Shown here: positions 42,136-50,139 of the stretch, in pieces
Numbering within the stretch: the first letter of the stretch is position 1
Layout: each line of letters starts with the position of its first letter
Assembly: GCF_011045165.1 (NCBI RefSeq)
Contig: NZ_JAAKZI010000012.1
Coordinates: forward strand, 46,734 to 110,733
Source of the DNA: Arthrobacter silviterrae
GTDB taxonomy: Bacteria; Actinomycetota; Actinomycetes; Actinomycetales; Micrococcaceae
DNA: 64,000 nt
Direction of reading: 5' to 3'
Program-made: the position numbers and the translations under genes
Notes under the pieces: model-generated
The model's database searches: none
Told to the model about the DNA's origin: nothing
The model's input: only the letters and a program-made list of their open reading frames with translations

Positions 42136-42256
42136 GGCTTCATCCTGCCACGGGTGCCGCACGGCAGGACCCGGGTGCGGGCGCCGATTTTGTCATGTTG
42201 CGCCACATTTCGCTGCTGCATTAGTGACGGCACGGGGTGCGCGTGTTATTTTTCAA

Positions 42257-42385
42257 GGGAGTAATGAGCGCCAGCGCCAAGCCCTGACTTGCTGGCCGGC
42301 AACCCACTTTTTCGTTCGGGGTGCCTCAGGTGAATACTCGGCAAACCCGGCAATCAGCGGCCGCGGTTGCAAGCGCGAACGCCCG
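42257..42385 (+). ncRNA. SAM-IV riboswitch
   Basis: The sequence GAGTAATGAGCGCCAGCGCC, then the strongly conserved CTTGCTGGCCGGCAACCC, GGGGTGCCTCAGGTGAATAC and GGCAAACCCGG, matches the SAM-IV class found in actinomycetes. P1 closes as GAGTA (42259-42263) with TACTC (42335-42339), and a downstream pseudoknot arm region follows to about 42385. It precedes the DUF1737-rhodanese-metZ operon, so S-adenosylmethionine should switch that operon off. End points are approximate. Confidence 0.9.
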
Positions 42386-42463
42386 ATGTGCCCTTTTGCA
42401 TGTGTGGAAACGCCGTACGAACATTGCGCTTGCAGCAACGTCCGCCTGCACTCAGGAGCACGC

Positions 42464-42724
42464 ATGTCCGCTGACGAATCCCCCCTCGCCTACCGCCTTA
42501 TCACCGGCCCCGACGACCGTTCCTTTTGTGAACGGATCTCCGCAGCCCTGGCCGAAGGCTACATATTGCACGGCAGCCCGTCGGTGACGTTCAACGGCAC
42601 CTCCGTGATCGCCGCCCAGGCCGTGGTCCTGCCGCACGCCGTGGCCTCCTCCGACGCCGCCGTCGCCAATGCCGTCCAGGAGCTGGAAGACCCTGAAGAG
42701 TTCGACGGCGAGGGAATCGCGTGA
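42464..42724 (+). CDS. DUF1737 domain protein
   Basis: An 86-residue protein whose core LAYRLITGPDDRSFCERISA followed by ALAEGYILHGSPSVTFNGT is the DUF1737 pattern. AGGAG lies 5 nt before the ATG. It is the first gene after the SAM-IV riboswitch and its stop overlaps the rhodanese GTG (GTGA), so it is part of the sulfur/methionine operon. Function of the family is unknown; the context suggests a part in sulfur handling. Confidence 0.85.
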   Translation: MSADESPLAYRLITGPDDRSFCERISAALAEGYILHGSPSVTFNGTSVIAAQAVVLPHAVASSDAAVANAVQELEDPEEFDGEGIA

Positions 42725-43113
42725 GCTACGCCGGAGACCTGGCCCCCGCCCAGGCATGGGACAAGCTGGGCGAGGGCGCCGTGCTGGTGGACGTGCGCAC
42801 CGACGGCGAATGGACCCACATTGGCGTCCCCGACGTCTCCTCCCTGGGTGCCGAGCCGGTGTTCATCCAGTGGAACCTGGCCAGCGGGGCCCCGAACCCG
42901 GCTTTCCTCTCGGAGCTCCAGGCCGCGGTTCCGGCGGAGACCCCGCTGGTCATTCTGTGCCGTTCGGGCGCGCGGTCCGTGGCCGCCGCCGAGGCCGCCA
43001 CGGCTGCCGGCTACACGGCATTCAACGTCCTGGAGGGCTTTGAGGGCGTGCCGGACAGCTACGGCGACCGCATTGTCAACGGCTGGAAAAACCGCCACCT
43101 GCCCTGGAAATAA
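42721..43113 (+). CDS. Rhodanese-like sulfurtransferase
   Basis: A 130-residue single-domain rhodanese. The catalytic loop LVILCRSGARSVAAA carries the active Cys, and VLVDVRTDGEWTHIGVPDV and FNVLEGFEGVPD are standard flanking strands; NGWKNRHLPW is the usual C terminus of this group. It carries a persulfide on the Cys and may hand sulfur to the downstream sulfhydrylase pathway. GTG overlaps the stop of the DUF1737 gene by 4 bp; metZ begins 72 bp downstream. All three genes lie behind one SAM-IV riboswitch. Confidence 0.9.
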   Translation: MSYAGDLAPAQAWDKLGEGAVLVDVRTDGEWTHIGVPDVSSLGAEPVFIQWNLASGAPNPAFLSELQAAVPAETPLVILCRSGARSVAAAEAATAAGYTAFNVLEGFEGVPDSYGDRIVNGWKNRHLPWK

Positions 43114-43185
43114 GCGCCCTGGGCGCGCCGCCCCGAAGCTGGCACCACCTGGCACCACCTGCGAAAACTAAGGATAGACACGCAA

Positions 43186-44397
43186 TTGAGCAACTTTAAT
43201 GAGCACGCCGCATCATGGGCCGACAGCACCCAGGCCGTCCGGGGCGGACTGGACCGCAGCAACTTCCAGGAGACCTCTGAGGCCATCTTCCTGAACTCCG
43301 GCTTTGTGTACGAATCCGCCGAGGCCGCGGAGCAGTCGTTCACCGGCGAGGTGGACCGCTTTGTGTACTCCCGTTACGGCAATCCGTCCGTGGCCACGTT
43401 CCAGGAGCGCCTGCGGCTGCTGGAGGGCAAGGAAGCCTGCTTCGCGACGGCGTCGGGCATGTCCGCCGTGTTCACGGCACTTGGTGCGCTGCTGGGGGCC
43501 GGTGACCGCGTGGTGGCGTCCCGCTCGCTGTTCGGCTCCTGCTTCGTCATCCTGAACGAACTGCTGCCGCGCTGGGGCGTGGAGACCGTGTTCGTTGATG
43601 GCCCGGACCTGGAGCAGTGGCGCACTGCGCTCTCGGTGCCGACCACCGCCGTGTTTTTTGAGTCGCCGTCCAACCCGATGCAGGAAATCATCGATGTGCA
43701 GGCCGTCTGCGAGCTGGCCCACGCCGCCGGCGCCCAGGTGGTGGCGGACAACGTGTTCGCCACCCCCCTGCTGCAGCGCTGCGGAGACTTCGGCGCGGAC
43801 ATCGTGGTCTACTCCGGCACCAAGCACATTGACGGGCAGGGCCGGGTACTGGGCGGCGCCATCCTGGGGACGAAGGAATTCATTGACGGCCCCGTAAAGA
43901 ACCTGATGCGGCACACGGGCCCGGCACTGTCCGCCTTCAACGCCTGGGTGCTGACCAAGGGCCTGGAAACCATGGGCATCCGTGTGGCCGCGTCCTGCGC
44001 CAGCGCCCTGGCCCTGGGTGAGTTCCTCGAGGCGCAGCCGCAGGTCAGCCGTGTCATCTACCCCTTCCTGCCCTCGCACCCGCAGCACGAGCTGGCGAAG
44101 AAGCAGATGAAGGCCGGCGGCACGGTGCTGACCTTTGAGCTGGCCGAGCCCGACGGCGGCACCCGCAAGGAGGCCGCGTTCAGGCTCCTGAACGCCCTGG
44201 AAATTGTGGACATCTCCAACAATCTCGGCGACACCAAGTCCCTCATCACCCACCCCGCCACCACCACGCACCGCGCCATGGGTCCGGAAGGGCGCGCCGC
44301 GATCGGCCTCTCCGACGGCTTCCTGCGCCTCTCCGTGGGCCTGGAGGACCTGGGCGACCTCAAGAAGGACCTCGAAAGGGCCCTCGCAGCAATCTAA
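43186..44397 (+). CDS. metZ: O-succinylhomoserine sulfhydrylase
   Basis: A 403-residue Cys/Met-metabolism PLP enzyme making homocysteine from an activated homoserine and sulfide. AIFLNSGFVYESAEAAEQSF, YSRYGNPSVATFQERLRLLE, the PLP-Lys motif YSGTKHIDGQGRVLGGAI and LITHPATTTHRAMGPEGRA fit MetZ better than MetB or MetC. The start is TTG at 43186 with AAGGA nine bases upstream; no in-frame ATG lies near. As the last gene behind a SAM-IV riboswitch it should be shut down when methionine and SAM are plentiful. It ends at a repeat-rich convergent junction with murA. Confidence 0.93.
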   Translation: MSNFNEHAASWADSTQAVRGGLDRSNFQETSEAIFLNSGFVYESAEAAEQSFTGEVDRFVYSRYGNPSVATFQERLRLLEGKEACFATASGMSAVFTALGALLGAGDRVVASRSLFGSCFVILNELLPRWGVETVFVDGPDLEQWRTALSVPTTAVFFESPSNPMQEIIDVQAVCELAHAAGAQVVADNVFATPLLQRCGDFGADIVVYSGTKHIDGQGRVLGGAILGTKEFIDGPVKNLMRHTGPALSAFNAWVLTKGLETMGIRVAASCASALALGEFLEAQPQVSRVIYPFLPSHPQHELAKKQMKAGGTVLTFELAEPDGGTRKEAAFRLLNALEIVDISNNLGDTKSLITHPATTTHRAMGPEGRAAIGLSDGFLRLSVGLEDLGDLKKDLERALAAI

Positions 44398-44401
44398 CCT
44401 C

Positions 44402-44519
44402 CCGTCGAAGTTGGAGATCACCACCCCTCCCCCCGTCGAAGTTGGAGATCACCACCGATGAGGTGGGTGGTTATCTCCAATCTCGACGGTTGAGGCGGTG
44501 GTTATCTCCAATCTCGAGG
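44402..44519. repeat. Four copies of a 24-bp repeat in inverted pairs
   Basis: Two copies of CCGTCGAAGTTGGAGATCAC plus CACC (44402-44425 and 44433-44456) are followed by two inverted copies reading GGTGGTTATCTCCAATCTCG (44466-44489 and 44497-44519). They can fold into a large stem between metZ and murA. Single copies of the same family lie inside ykoD (47278-47301) and mnhE (50782-50804). Confidence 0.85.
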
Positions 44520-44520
44520 A

Positions 44521-44568
44521 CGACGGCGGCCGGTGACCTTTCGCGCGAAAGGTGACCGGCCGCCGTCG
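44521..44568. terminator. 48-bp near-perfect palindrome, metZ/murA bidirectional terminator
   Basis: The 24-bp left arm starting CGACGGCGGCCGGTGACC is repeated as its reverse complement on the right with one mismatched pair and centre TTCGCGCGAA. It lies 9 bp beyond the murA stop on the convergent side and should stop both transcripts. Confidence 0.85.
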
Positions 44569-44577
44569 TGCTTGGAC

Positions 44578-46110
44578 TTAGTCCTGGAAGTATTCGATTT
44601 CGGCGCCAACGGTGTTCAGGCGCTCGGCCAGGTCCTCATAGCCGCGCTCGATCACGTAGATGTTGCGCAACTCCGACGTTCCCTTCGCGGCAAGCATGGC
44701 CAGCAGGATGCAGGCGGCGGGGCGGAGGGCCGGCGGGCAGCCGATCTCCGCCGAGCGCCACGCGGTGGGGCCCTTGATGTCAATGCGGTGCGGATCCAGC
44801 AGCCGCACGCCGGCGCCAAGCCGGTTCAGCTCGGTCAGGTAGATGGCGCGGTTCTCGTACACCCAGTCGTGGATGAGCGTGGTGCCCTCGGCGCAGGAGG
44901 CGATGACGGCGAAGAAGGGCAGGTTGTCGATGTTCAGGCCCGGGAACGGCATGGGGTGGATCTTGTCCGGTGCGGCGTGCAGCTCAGAGGGCAGGGTGGT
45001 GATGTCCACCAGGCGGGTCTTGCCGTTGCGGGCCGTGTATTCGGCGGACTTGCGGTAGTGGAAGCCCATCTGCTCCAGCACCTTGAGCTCAATTTCCATG
45101 AACTCAATGGGCACGCGGCGCACGGTGACTTCGGACTTGGTCACGATGCCGGCGGTGATCAGGCTCATGGCCTCAATGGGGTCCTCAGACGGGAAGTATT
45201 CAATGTCCACGTCGATGCGGGCCCGGCCGCGGATGGTCAGCGTGGTGGAGCCCACGCCTTCTACGTGCACGCCCAGCCCCTGCAGGTAAAAGCAAAGGTC
45301 CTGGACCATGTAGTTGGGGCTGGCGTTGCGAATCACGGTGGTGCCCTCGCGGTGCGCGGCGGCCATGATGGCGTTTTCGGTAACGGTGTCCCCGCGCTCG
45401 GTCAGCACAAAGGTGCGGTCGGTGGTGTCGCTGAGCGGGGCCTGCACCTGGTAGAAACCGTTGTGCGCGGTGACGGCCAGGCCAAATTCGCGCAGGGCCT
45501 GCATGTGGGGCTCCACCGTGCGGGTACCCAGGTCGCAGCCGCCGGCGTAGGGGATGCGGTAAATGTCCTGCTGGTCCAGCAGGGGGCCCAGCAGCATGAT
45601 GACGGAGCGGGTGCGCTTGGCCGCCTCCACGTCCATGGAGCCCAGGTCCAGCACTTTGGGGCGGCGGATCTGAAGGTCGGTGGCATTGAGCCACTTGCAC
45701 TCGACGCCAATGCTGGTGAGCAGCTCAACAATGCGGTTGACCTCCTCAATGCGGGCCAGCCGGCGCAAAGTGGTGGTGCCGCGGTTGATCAGGCTGGCAC
45801 ACAACAGGGCCACTCCGGCGTTCTTGCTGGAGTTGACATCCACGCTGCCGGAGAGCTCGCGGCCGCCGTGCACGCGCAGGTGGGTCACCACATTTTTGGG
45901 TGAATTGCCCACGTTGACAATGTTGCGTCCCAGCAGGGATTCCATGCGCTGGATCATCTTCAGGCTAAGGTTTTGCTTGCCCTGTTCCATCCGTGCCACC
46001 GCGCTCTGGCTGGTGCCCAGTTGCGCCGCGAGTTCCAGCTGGGTCCAGCCTTTGTCGTTCCGGGCGTCGCGGACCAATACACCAACGGTTTCTGCAGCCA
46101 CTTGAGTCAT
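44578..46110 (-). CDS. murA: HTH-UDP-N-acetylglucosamine 1-carboxyvinyltransferase fusion
   Basis: A 510-residue fusion. Residues about 8-62 are an XRE-type HTH (VRDARNDKGWTQLELAAQLG, TSQSAVARMEQGKQNLSLKM). From about residue 75 follows an enolpyruvyl transferase of the MurA type with K96-N97 (VNSSKNAG), the phosphoenolpyruvate-binding cysteine C192 in AGGCDLGTRTVE, and the C-terminal GPTAWRSAEIGCPPALRPAA and SELRNIYVIERGYEDLAERL. The active-site residues are present, so peptidoglycan-precursor activity is likely, with DNA-binding self-control possible. ATG 46110 lies 6 nt after TATAAA (46122-46117), a leaderless start. Confidence 0.9.
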   Translation of the reverse strand: MTQVAAETVGVLVRDARNDKGWTQLELAAQLGTSQSAVARMEQGKQNLSLKMIQRMESLLGRNIVNVGNSPKNVVTHLRVHGGRELSGSVDVNSSKNAGVALLCASLINRGTTTLRRLARIEEVNRIVELLTSIGVECKWLNATDLQIRRPKVLDLGSMDVEAAKRTRSVIMLLGPLLDQQDIYRIPYAGGCDLGTRTVEPHMQALREFGLAVTAHNGFYQVQAPLSDTTDRTFVLTERGDTVTENAIMAAAHREGTTVIRNASPNYMVQDLCFYLQGLGVHVEGVGSTTLTIRGRARIDVDIEYFPSEDPIEAMSLITAGIVTKSEVTVRRVPIEFMEIELKVLEQMGFHYRKSAEYTARNGKTRLVDITTLPSELHAAPDKIHPMPFPGLNIDNLPFFAVIASCAEGTTLIHDWVYENRAIYLTELNRLGAGVRLLDPHRIDIKGPTAWRSAEIGCPPALRPAACILLAMLAAKGTSELRNIYVIERGYEDLAERLNTVGAEIEYFQD

Positions 46111-46278
46111 AACACTTTTATATCATGGGACGCATATTTTGCAGGCATTTCGTGACCTCTGCAGCAATTCGGTCTCTTGGAGGCCAAGATTAGCCATTGC
46201 ATGCGATAAGTCGATTCGGCGGCCTAATTCGCAAACCGTCTCCCACTACGGTACTCCCCCTGCGGGCATTCCGTGCGC

Positions 46279-46355
46279 AACGCCGAGACAGCGGATGCGC
46301 GCCGAGATCCGCAAGATATTCCATCCGGTCTCGGCGTTGATCCGCTGTCTCGGCG
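46279..46355. repeat. Nested inverted-repeat cluster between murA and ykoC
   Basis: CGCCGAGACAGCGGAT (46281-46296) has its exact reverse complement at 46340-46355. CAACGCCGAGAC (46279-46290) also has an exact complement GTCTCGGCGTTG at 46328-46339, and a further CGCCGAGATC lies at 46300. The arms can therefore pair in two ways. It lies just beyond the ykoC stop and may terminate that operon. Confidence 0.75.
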
Positions 46356-46360
46356 CAGGG

Positions 46361-47158
46361 CTAGCCAAACACAGGATTCCACGTTCCAAGCACGACGGCG
46401 GCCCCCACCGACACGGCCACCATCACCAATCCCCCTGCCGCCACCGCGGCGTCGCGCCGCGTAAAGACGGATTCCCGGGCCCACGTGCGGGGCCCGGCGC
46501 CAAAGCCCTTGGCCTCCATGGTGACTGCCAGCCGGGACGCCCTGCGGATGGCCTGGACCAGAAGCGCAAGGGCCTGCCCCAGGGACGCCCGCAGGCCGCT
46601 GAAGAAGCCGGGTTCGCTGCCCACCCCGCGGGCGCGGCGGGCCATGCCGAGGGTCTGCCATTCTGCCACCAGCAGGCCCACCAGGCGCATCGCAGCCAGG
46701 GCACCGAGCACAAAGCGGTGCGGCAGGCGGAGCTTCTGGGCCAGCGCATCCGCCAAGTCGGTGGGATCGGTGCTGGCCAGGACAATGATCCCCGGCAGGG
46801 CGATCGCCAGGCCGCGCAGCGCAATGGCCACACCGGACTCCACGGAACCGGTGGTGAACAGGAGCGGACCGGCCGAAAGGAGCACCTCGCCCGTTTTGGG
46901 TGCCAGCAACGCCGTGCCGTAGCCTCCCACCACGGCGGCCAGCAGCACGGGCCAGCCGCGACGCAACAACAAGGAGGCGCCCAGGCCGGCCAGCGGAAGC
47001 AGCAGGCATTCCAGTACCAGGGCCGCCGTGGCAGACACCCAGTCCACGCTCAGGAGCAGGGCGACCGTGATGGCCATGGCGGCACCCAGCTTGGCCAGCG
47101 GGTTCGCCCCCGCCAGCCAGGCCTTCGACCGGGGGGCGGCAAGAACATCCACGCTCAT
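46361..47158 (-). CDS. ykoC: ECF transporter T component (YkoC-like)
   Basis: A 265-residue membrane protein with about five helices, the transmembrane coupling subunit of an energy-coupling-factor transporter. NPLAKLGAAMAITVALLLSV is the usual first helix; the two coupling-helix motifs are LGMARRARGVGSEPGFFSGL and RLAVTMEAKGFGAGPRTWA, each with the Ala-Arg/Gly signature that docks on the ATPases. Its start overlaps the stop of the ATPase gene by 4 bp. With ykoD and ykoE it forms the HMP (thiamine precursor) importer controlled by the TPP riboswitch at 49.6 kb. Confidence 0.88.
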   Translation of the reverse strand: MSVDVLAAPRSKAWLAGANPLAKLGAAMAITVALLLSVDWVSATAALVLECLLLPLAGLGASLLLRRGWPVLLAAVVGGYGTALLAPKTGEVLLSAGPLLFTTGSVESGVAIALRGLAIALPGIIVLASTDPTDLADALAQKLRLPHRFVLGALAAMRLVGLLVAEWQTLGMARRARGVGSEPGFFSGLRASLGQALALLVQAIRRASRLAVTMEAKGFGAGPRTWARESVFTRRDAAVAAGGLVMVAVSVGAAVVLGTWNPVFG

Positions 47159-48849
47159 CTCCGCACCCCCGGCTCCGACACAGGCTCCGGCACAGGCTCC
47201 GATGCAGCCCCCGACTCGGCTCCCGACTGAGCCCCCGACTCGGCTCCCGGCAGTGACGCCGACGGGGTCATCCGCACGTGGTTATCTCCAACCTCAACAG
47301 GGGCGTCCGTGGGCGCGCCGAGGACCAGCCGGGCCCCTCCCAACACCTGGGTGAAGGCGGAGTCGTGCGTCACGGACACCACGGCAGTGCCGGCGTCGAG
47401 CAGTTCGGTCAGCAGCGAGGCCAGCTCGGCCCAGGTGTTGGCGTCCTGGCCGAAGGTGGGCTCGTCCAGGACCAGCACCTGCGGACCGGCGGCCAGCACG
47501 GTGGCCACGGACAGCCTGCGCTTTTCGCCCCCGGACAGCGTGAAGGGGTTGGCGTCCGCCAGGTGGCCCAGGCGCAGCCGCTCCAGCAGCCCGTCCGCGG
47601 AGGCCTCCCCCCGGCCCAGCAGCCGCGGCGCAAACAGCAGTTCATCGCGCACGGTGCCCGTCACAAATTGGTGCTCCGGTTCCTGGAACACATAGCCGAT
47701 CCGGCTGATCAGCTCCCGCCCGCGCCATTTCAGCGGCGCGCTGCCGGCACCACGGGCCAGGGCCGGGCTGGCTTCCAGGCGCCCGCCCACGGCCGGCAGC
47801 AGCCCGGCCAGGGTGAGGGCCAGCGTTGATTTCCCGGCGCCGTTGGGCCCGGTCACGCTGAGGGCCTGCCCCGCGGAGATCCGCACGGAAGGCACGACGG
47901 CGGCCGGCACGGCCGGGTGCCGTCGCGTCCCGGCCTGCCGGGAGACGGCCAGGGCCTCCGCGTCGAGCAGTAGGTGGGAACCGGCGTCGTCCGTGGCCGA
48001 AAAAGTCCGCGGACGCACGGCGGGAACCCGGCCCGGCACCCAGACCCCGGCGGCGGCCAGCATGCCGGCTGCCTGGGCCAGGACCTCCGCGGGGGCGCCG
48101 TCCAGCAGCACGCCGCCCGGCTCCCCGGCACGCGCGGGCGCCAGCACCACAATCCTGTCCACCACGTCCAGCCAGACGGAGACGCGGTGCTCCACCACCA
48201 CCAGGGTGGCCCCCGTGGCATCGAGGCTGCGCCGGACCGCGTCGTGGACGTCCACCACGCCGGCGGGGTCAAGGTTGGCGGTGGGTTCGTCCAGCAGGAG
48301 CAGCCCGGGGCGCATGGCCAGCATCCCGGCCAGGCCCAGCCGCTGCTTTTGCCCGCCGGACAGGGCGGAACTGGAGTGGTCCAGCGGCAACTTCAGCCCC
48401 ACCTGTTCCAGGGCTTCCGGTACACGCCGCCAGATTTCCTCCCGCGGCACGGACAGGTTTTCCGCACCGAAGGCCACGTCGTCGCCAATGCGGGAGAGGA
48501 CCACCTGGGCGTCGGGGTCCTGCTGCATGAGCCCGGCGCGGCCGCGGGATTCCGCCACGGGCGCGCCGTCAATGAGGAGCGTGCCAAACTCGTCGGCACC
48601 CTCCTCGCCGCCCAGCACACCTGCCAGGGCGTGCAAAAGTGTGGACTTGCCGGCGCCTGAGGGTCCCAGCAGCAGCACCCGTTCGCCGGGTGCGATCTCC
48701 AGGTCAAGATCGTGGATGGCCTTGGCCGGGCGGCCTGCGTGCTGCCAGCCCCACCCCCGGGCACTGACCCGCGCCGGGGCGCTCCGGCCCGGGGCGCTCA
48801 GTGCCGGGGCACTCCGGGCCGGGGCACCTCGGCCCGGTTGGCGGGCCAT
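47155..48849 (-). CDS. ykoD: Double ATPase of the thiamine-precursor ECF transporter (YkoD-like)
   Basis: A 564-residue protein with two ABC ATPase domains in one chain. Domain 1 (about 35-260): Walker A LLGPSGAGKSTL, signature LSGGQKQRLGLAGML, Walker B LLLLDEPTANLD. Domain 2 (about 285-520): VTGPNGAGKSTL, LSGGEKRRLSVATVL, LVLDEPTFGQD. The first 30 residues are an Ala/Pro/Arg low-complexity run, and the last 45 a Ser/Glu/Pro run. The peptide VEVGDNHV about 45 residues from the C terminus is encoded by a copy of the repeat at 44.4 kb. It couples ATP hydrolysis to uptake through YkoC and YkoE. Confidence 0.9.
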   Translation of the reverse strand: MARQPGRGAPARSAPALSAPGRSAPARVSARGWGWQHAGRPAKAIHDLDLEIAPGERVLLLGPSGAGKSTLLHALAGVLGGEEGADEFGTLLIDGAPVAESRGRAGLMQQDPDAQVVLSRIGDDVAFGAENLSVPREEIWRRVPEALEQVGLKLPLDHSSSALSGGQKQRLGLAGMLAMRPGLLLLDEPTANLDPAGVVDVHDAVRRSLDATGATLVVVEHRVSVWLDVVDRIVVLAPARAGEPGGVLLDGAPAEVLAQAAGMLAAAGVWVPGRVPAVRPRTFSATDDAGSHLLLDAEALAVSRQAGTRRHPAVPAAVVPSVRISAGQALSVTGPNGAGKSTLALTLAGLLPAVGGRLEASPALARGAGSAPLKWRGRELISRIGYVFQEPEHQFVTGTVRDELLFAPRLLGRGEASADGLLERLRLGHLADANPFTLSGGEKRRLSVATVLAAGPQVLVLDEPTFGQDANTWAELASLLTELLDAGTAVVSVTHDSAFTQVLGGARLVLGAPTDAPVEVGDNHVRMTPSASLPGAESGAQSGAESGAASEPVPEPVSEPGVRR

Positions 48850-48852
48850 TCC

Positions 48853-49479
48853 CTACACCACCGGTTCGGTGGCAGCCCCGCGTGAGGGCAGATTGGCCAG
48901 GGCGCCGGTGCGGGCCAGCCCGCGCACTGCCAGCCAGGAGAGCAGCCCGGCCAGCACAGCCCCGGAAATGGCACCGAACACGGTGTAGACCAGCTTCCAG
49001 GGGAAGTCCCACACCACGTTGTAGACTAGGGAGTCGTTGATGCCCATGGCCACGCCCGCGAGCGCACCGGCCAGCAGTGCCACGGGCAGTGTGAAGCGGC
49101 GGTAGCGGAAGGCGGCAAAGGCCACTTCCGCGCCGAGTCCCTGGACCAGGCCGGACAGCAGCACGGTAAAGCCAAAGGAACTGCCCAGCAGCGCCTCGAC
49201 AATGGCGGCCACTATCTCGCAGTACAGTGCGGCGCCGGGCTTGCGGATCACCAGTGCGCCGATCACGCCGGCAATCAGCCAGCCGCCGCCGTACAGGCCG
49301 GCAAGGGGCGGAAAGGCCACGGTGAAAGCGGCGATCACGCCGTAGCCGGCGGACCACAGCCAGAAGATGACGCCCACGGCCACGGACAGCACGGAGGCCA
49401 CCACAATGTCCACCACGCGCCACGTCGAATTGGGTGCTGACTTGGAGTTTGCGGAATTGCCCGCGACTGACTTGCTCAT
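48853..49479 (-). CDS. ykoE: ECF transporter S component for HMP/thiamine precursor (YkoE-like)
   Basis: A 208-residue, roughly six-helix membrane protein, the substrate-binding subunit. WRVVDIVVASVLSVAVGVIF, FPPLAGLYGGGWLIAGVIGA and GINDSLVYNVVWDFPWKLVY match the YkoE family that binds hydroxymethylpyrimidine. The TPP riboswitch directly upstream confirms the thiamine link. The ATG at 49479 has AAGGAGG as ribosome site, and that site can pair with CCTCCT ten bases earlier. First gene of ykoEDC; ykoD begins 3 bp after its stop. Confidence 0.9.
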   Translation of the reverse strand: MSKSVAGNSANSKSAPNSTWRVVDIVVASVLSVAVGVIFWLWSAGYGVIAAFTVAFPPLAGLYGGGWLIAGVIGALVIRKPGAALYCEIVAAIVEALLGSSFGFTVLLSGLVQGLGAEVAFAAFRYRRFTLPVALLAGALAGVAMGINDSLVYNVVWDFPWKLVYTVFGAISGAVLAGLLSWLAVRGLARTGALANLPSRGAATEPVV

Positions 49480-49483
49480 GTTT

Positions 49484-49499
49484 CCTCCTTTTCAGGAGG
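49484..49499 (-). promoter_or_regulatory. Hairpin that hides the ykoE ribosome-binding site
   Basis: In the - strand mRNA CCTCCT, a GAAA loop and AGGAGG follow each other just before the ykoE start codon. The hairpin would bury the Shine-Dalgarno sequence, so it is a plausible expression platform for translational control by the TPP riboswitch upstream. Confidence 0.7.
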
Positions 49500-49540
49500 G
49501 GCGGCCGCGGCGGTATTTCCGCGCAGCCGAAGAGAACTCG

Positions 49541-49640
49541 ACTCCCTTCGCCGGTACTAGCCGGAGCAGGTTCGAGGGTCTGCGGCGAACCGCACTCTCA
49601 GCGCCGGTTCCCGGGTCGGGATGACGCTCCCCTGTCGTGT
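49541..49640 (-). ncRNA. TPP (THI-box) riboswitch
   Basis: On the - strand the element begins with ACAGGGGAGC, has the thi-box CTGAGA (49601-49596), GACCCT, AACCTG (49572-49567), CCGGCTAGTACCGGCGAAGG, which is the standard TPP riboswitch core. A TAGACT -10 box (49660-49655) lies a short distance upstream. It controls ykoEDC so that thiamine pyrophosphate shuts off precursor uptake. Confidence 0.93.
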
Positions 49641-49694
49641 TGAATTGCGGCTTTAGTCTACCCGCACGGCCGGTTGGCGGCGAATGTTGATGAC

Positions 49695-49744
49695 GCACGA
49701 CGGCGGCGGGGCGCCCCGGGTGGGCGGCCTCACCGCCGTCGTGC
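49695..49744. repeat. Inverted repeat GCACGACGGCGG / CCGCCGTCGTGC
   Basis: A perfect 12-bp inverted repeat (49695-49706 and 49733-49744) with a 26-bp GC-rich loop lies between the divergent ykoE and DUF4235 transcription units. The right arm plus CTTGG also appears at the metZ/murA palindrome (near 44559-44574). No coding sequence is seen from 49661 to 49878 apart from this and the TAGGCT box at about 49822 that probably drives the DUF4235 gene. Confidence 0.6.
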
Positions 49745-49878
49745 TTGGCTTGGAGGGGCGGCGCGGCAATGGCCCGTCTTTATTTTCCTCCCAGCGTTGG
49801 CCGCTGTCGAGGGCAAACCGTTAGGCTAGCAACAGGTCCACCACCGCGTCACCCCGCCCCACCCCAAGGAGTGTTTTT

Positions 49879-50139
49879 GTGAATATCGTGTTCAAGCTGC
49901 TCGGCACGGGCGTCAGCGTGGCTGCCGGGTTTGTGGCCAGCAAGATCGTTGACACCGCGTGGGAAAAAAGCACAGGCAACAAGCCGCCCAAGGACGGCGC
50001 CAACCTGGAAAACAGCCTCCGCTCGGCACTCACCTTTGCCTTGGTTTCCTCCGCCGTGGCCGCCATCATCCAGGTCCTGGCCGGGCGCACCACCCAAAAG
50101 GCCATTGCCCGCTTCAACCAGCACCCCGAAGAGGTTTAG
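49879..50139 (+). CDS. DUF4235 membrane-associated protein
   Basis: An 86-residue actinobacterial DUF4235 protein. NIVFKLLGTGVSVAAGFVAS with VDTAWEKSTGNKPP and a second hydrophobic helix SALTFALVSSAVAAIIQVLA are the family pattern: two membrane helices around a short polar loop. The GTG start has AAGGAG 9 nt upstream. Its TAG stop overlaps the stop of convergent mnhG by 2 bp. Function unknown. Confidence 0.87.
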   Translation: MNIVFKLLGTGVSVAAGFVASKIVDTAWEKSTGNKPPKDGANLENSLRSALTFALVSSAVAAIIQVLAGRTTQKAIARFNQHPEEV

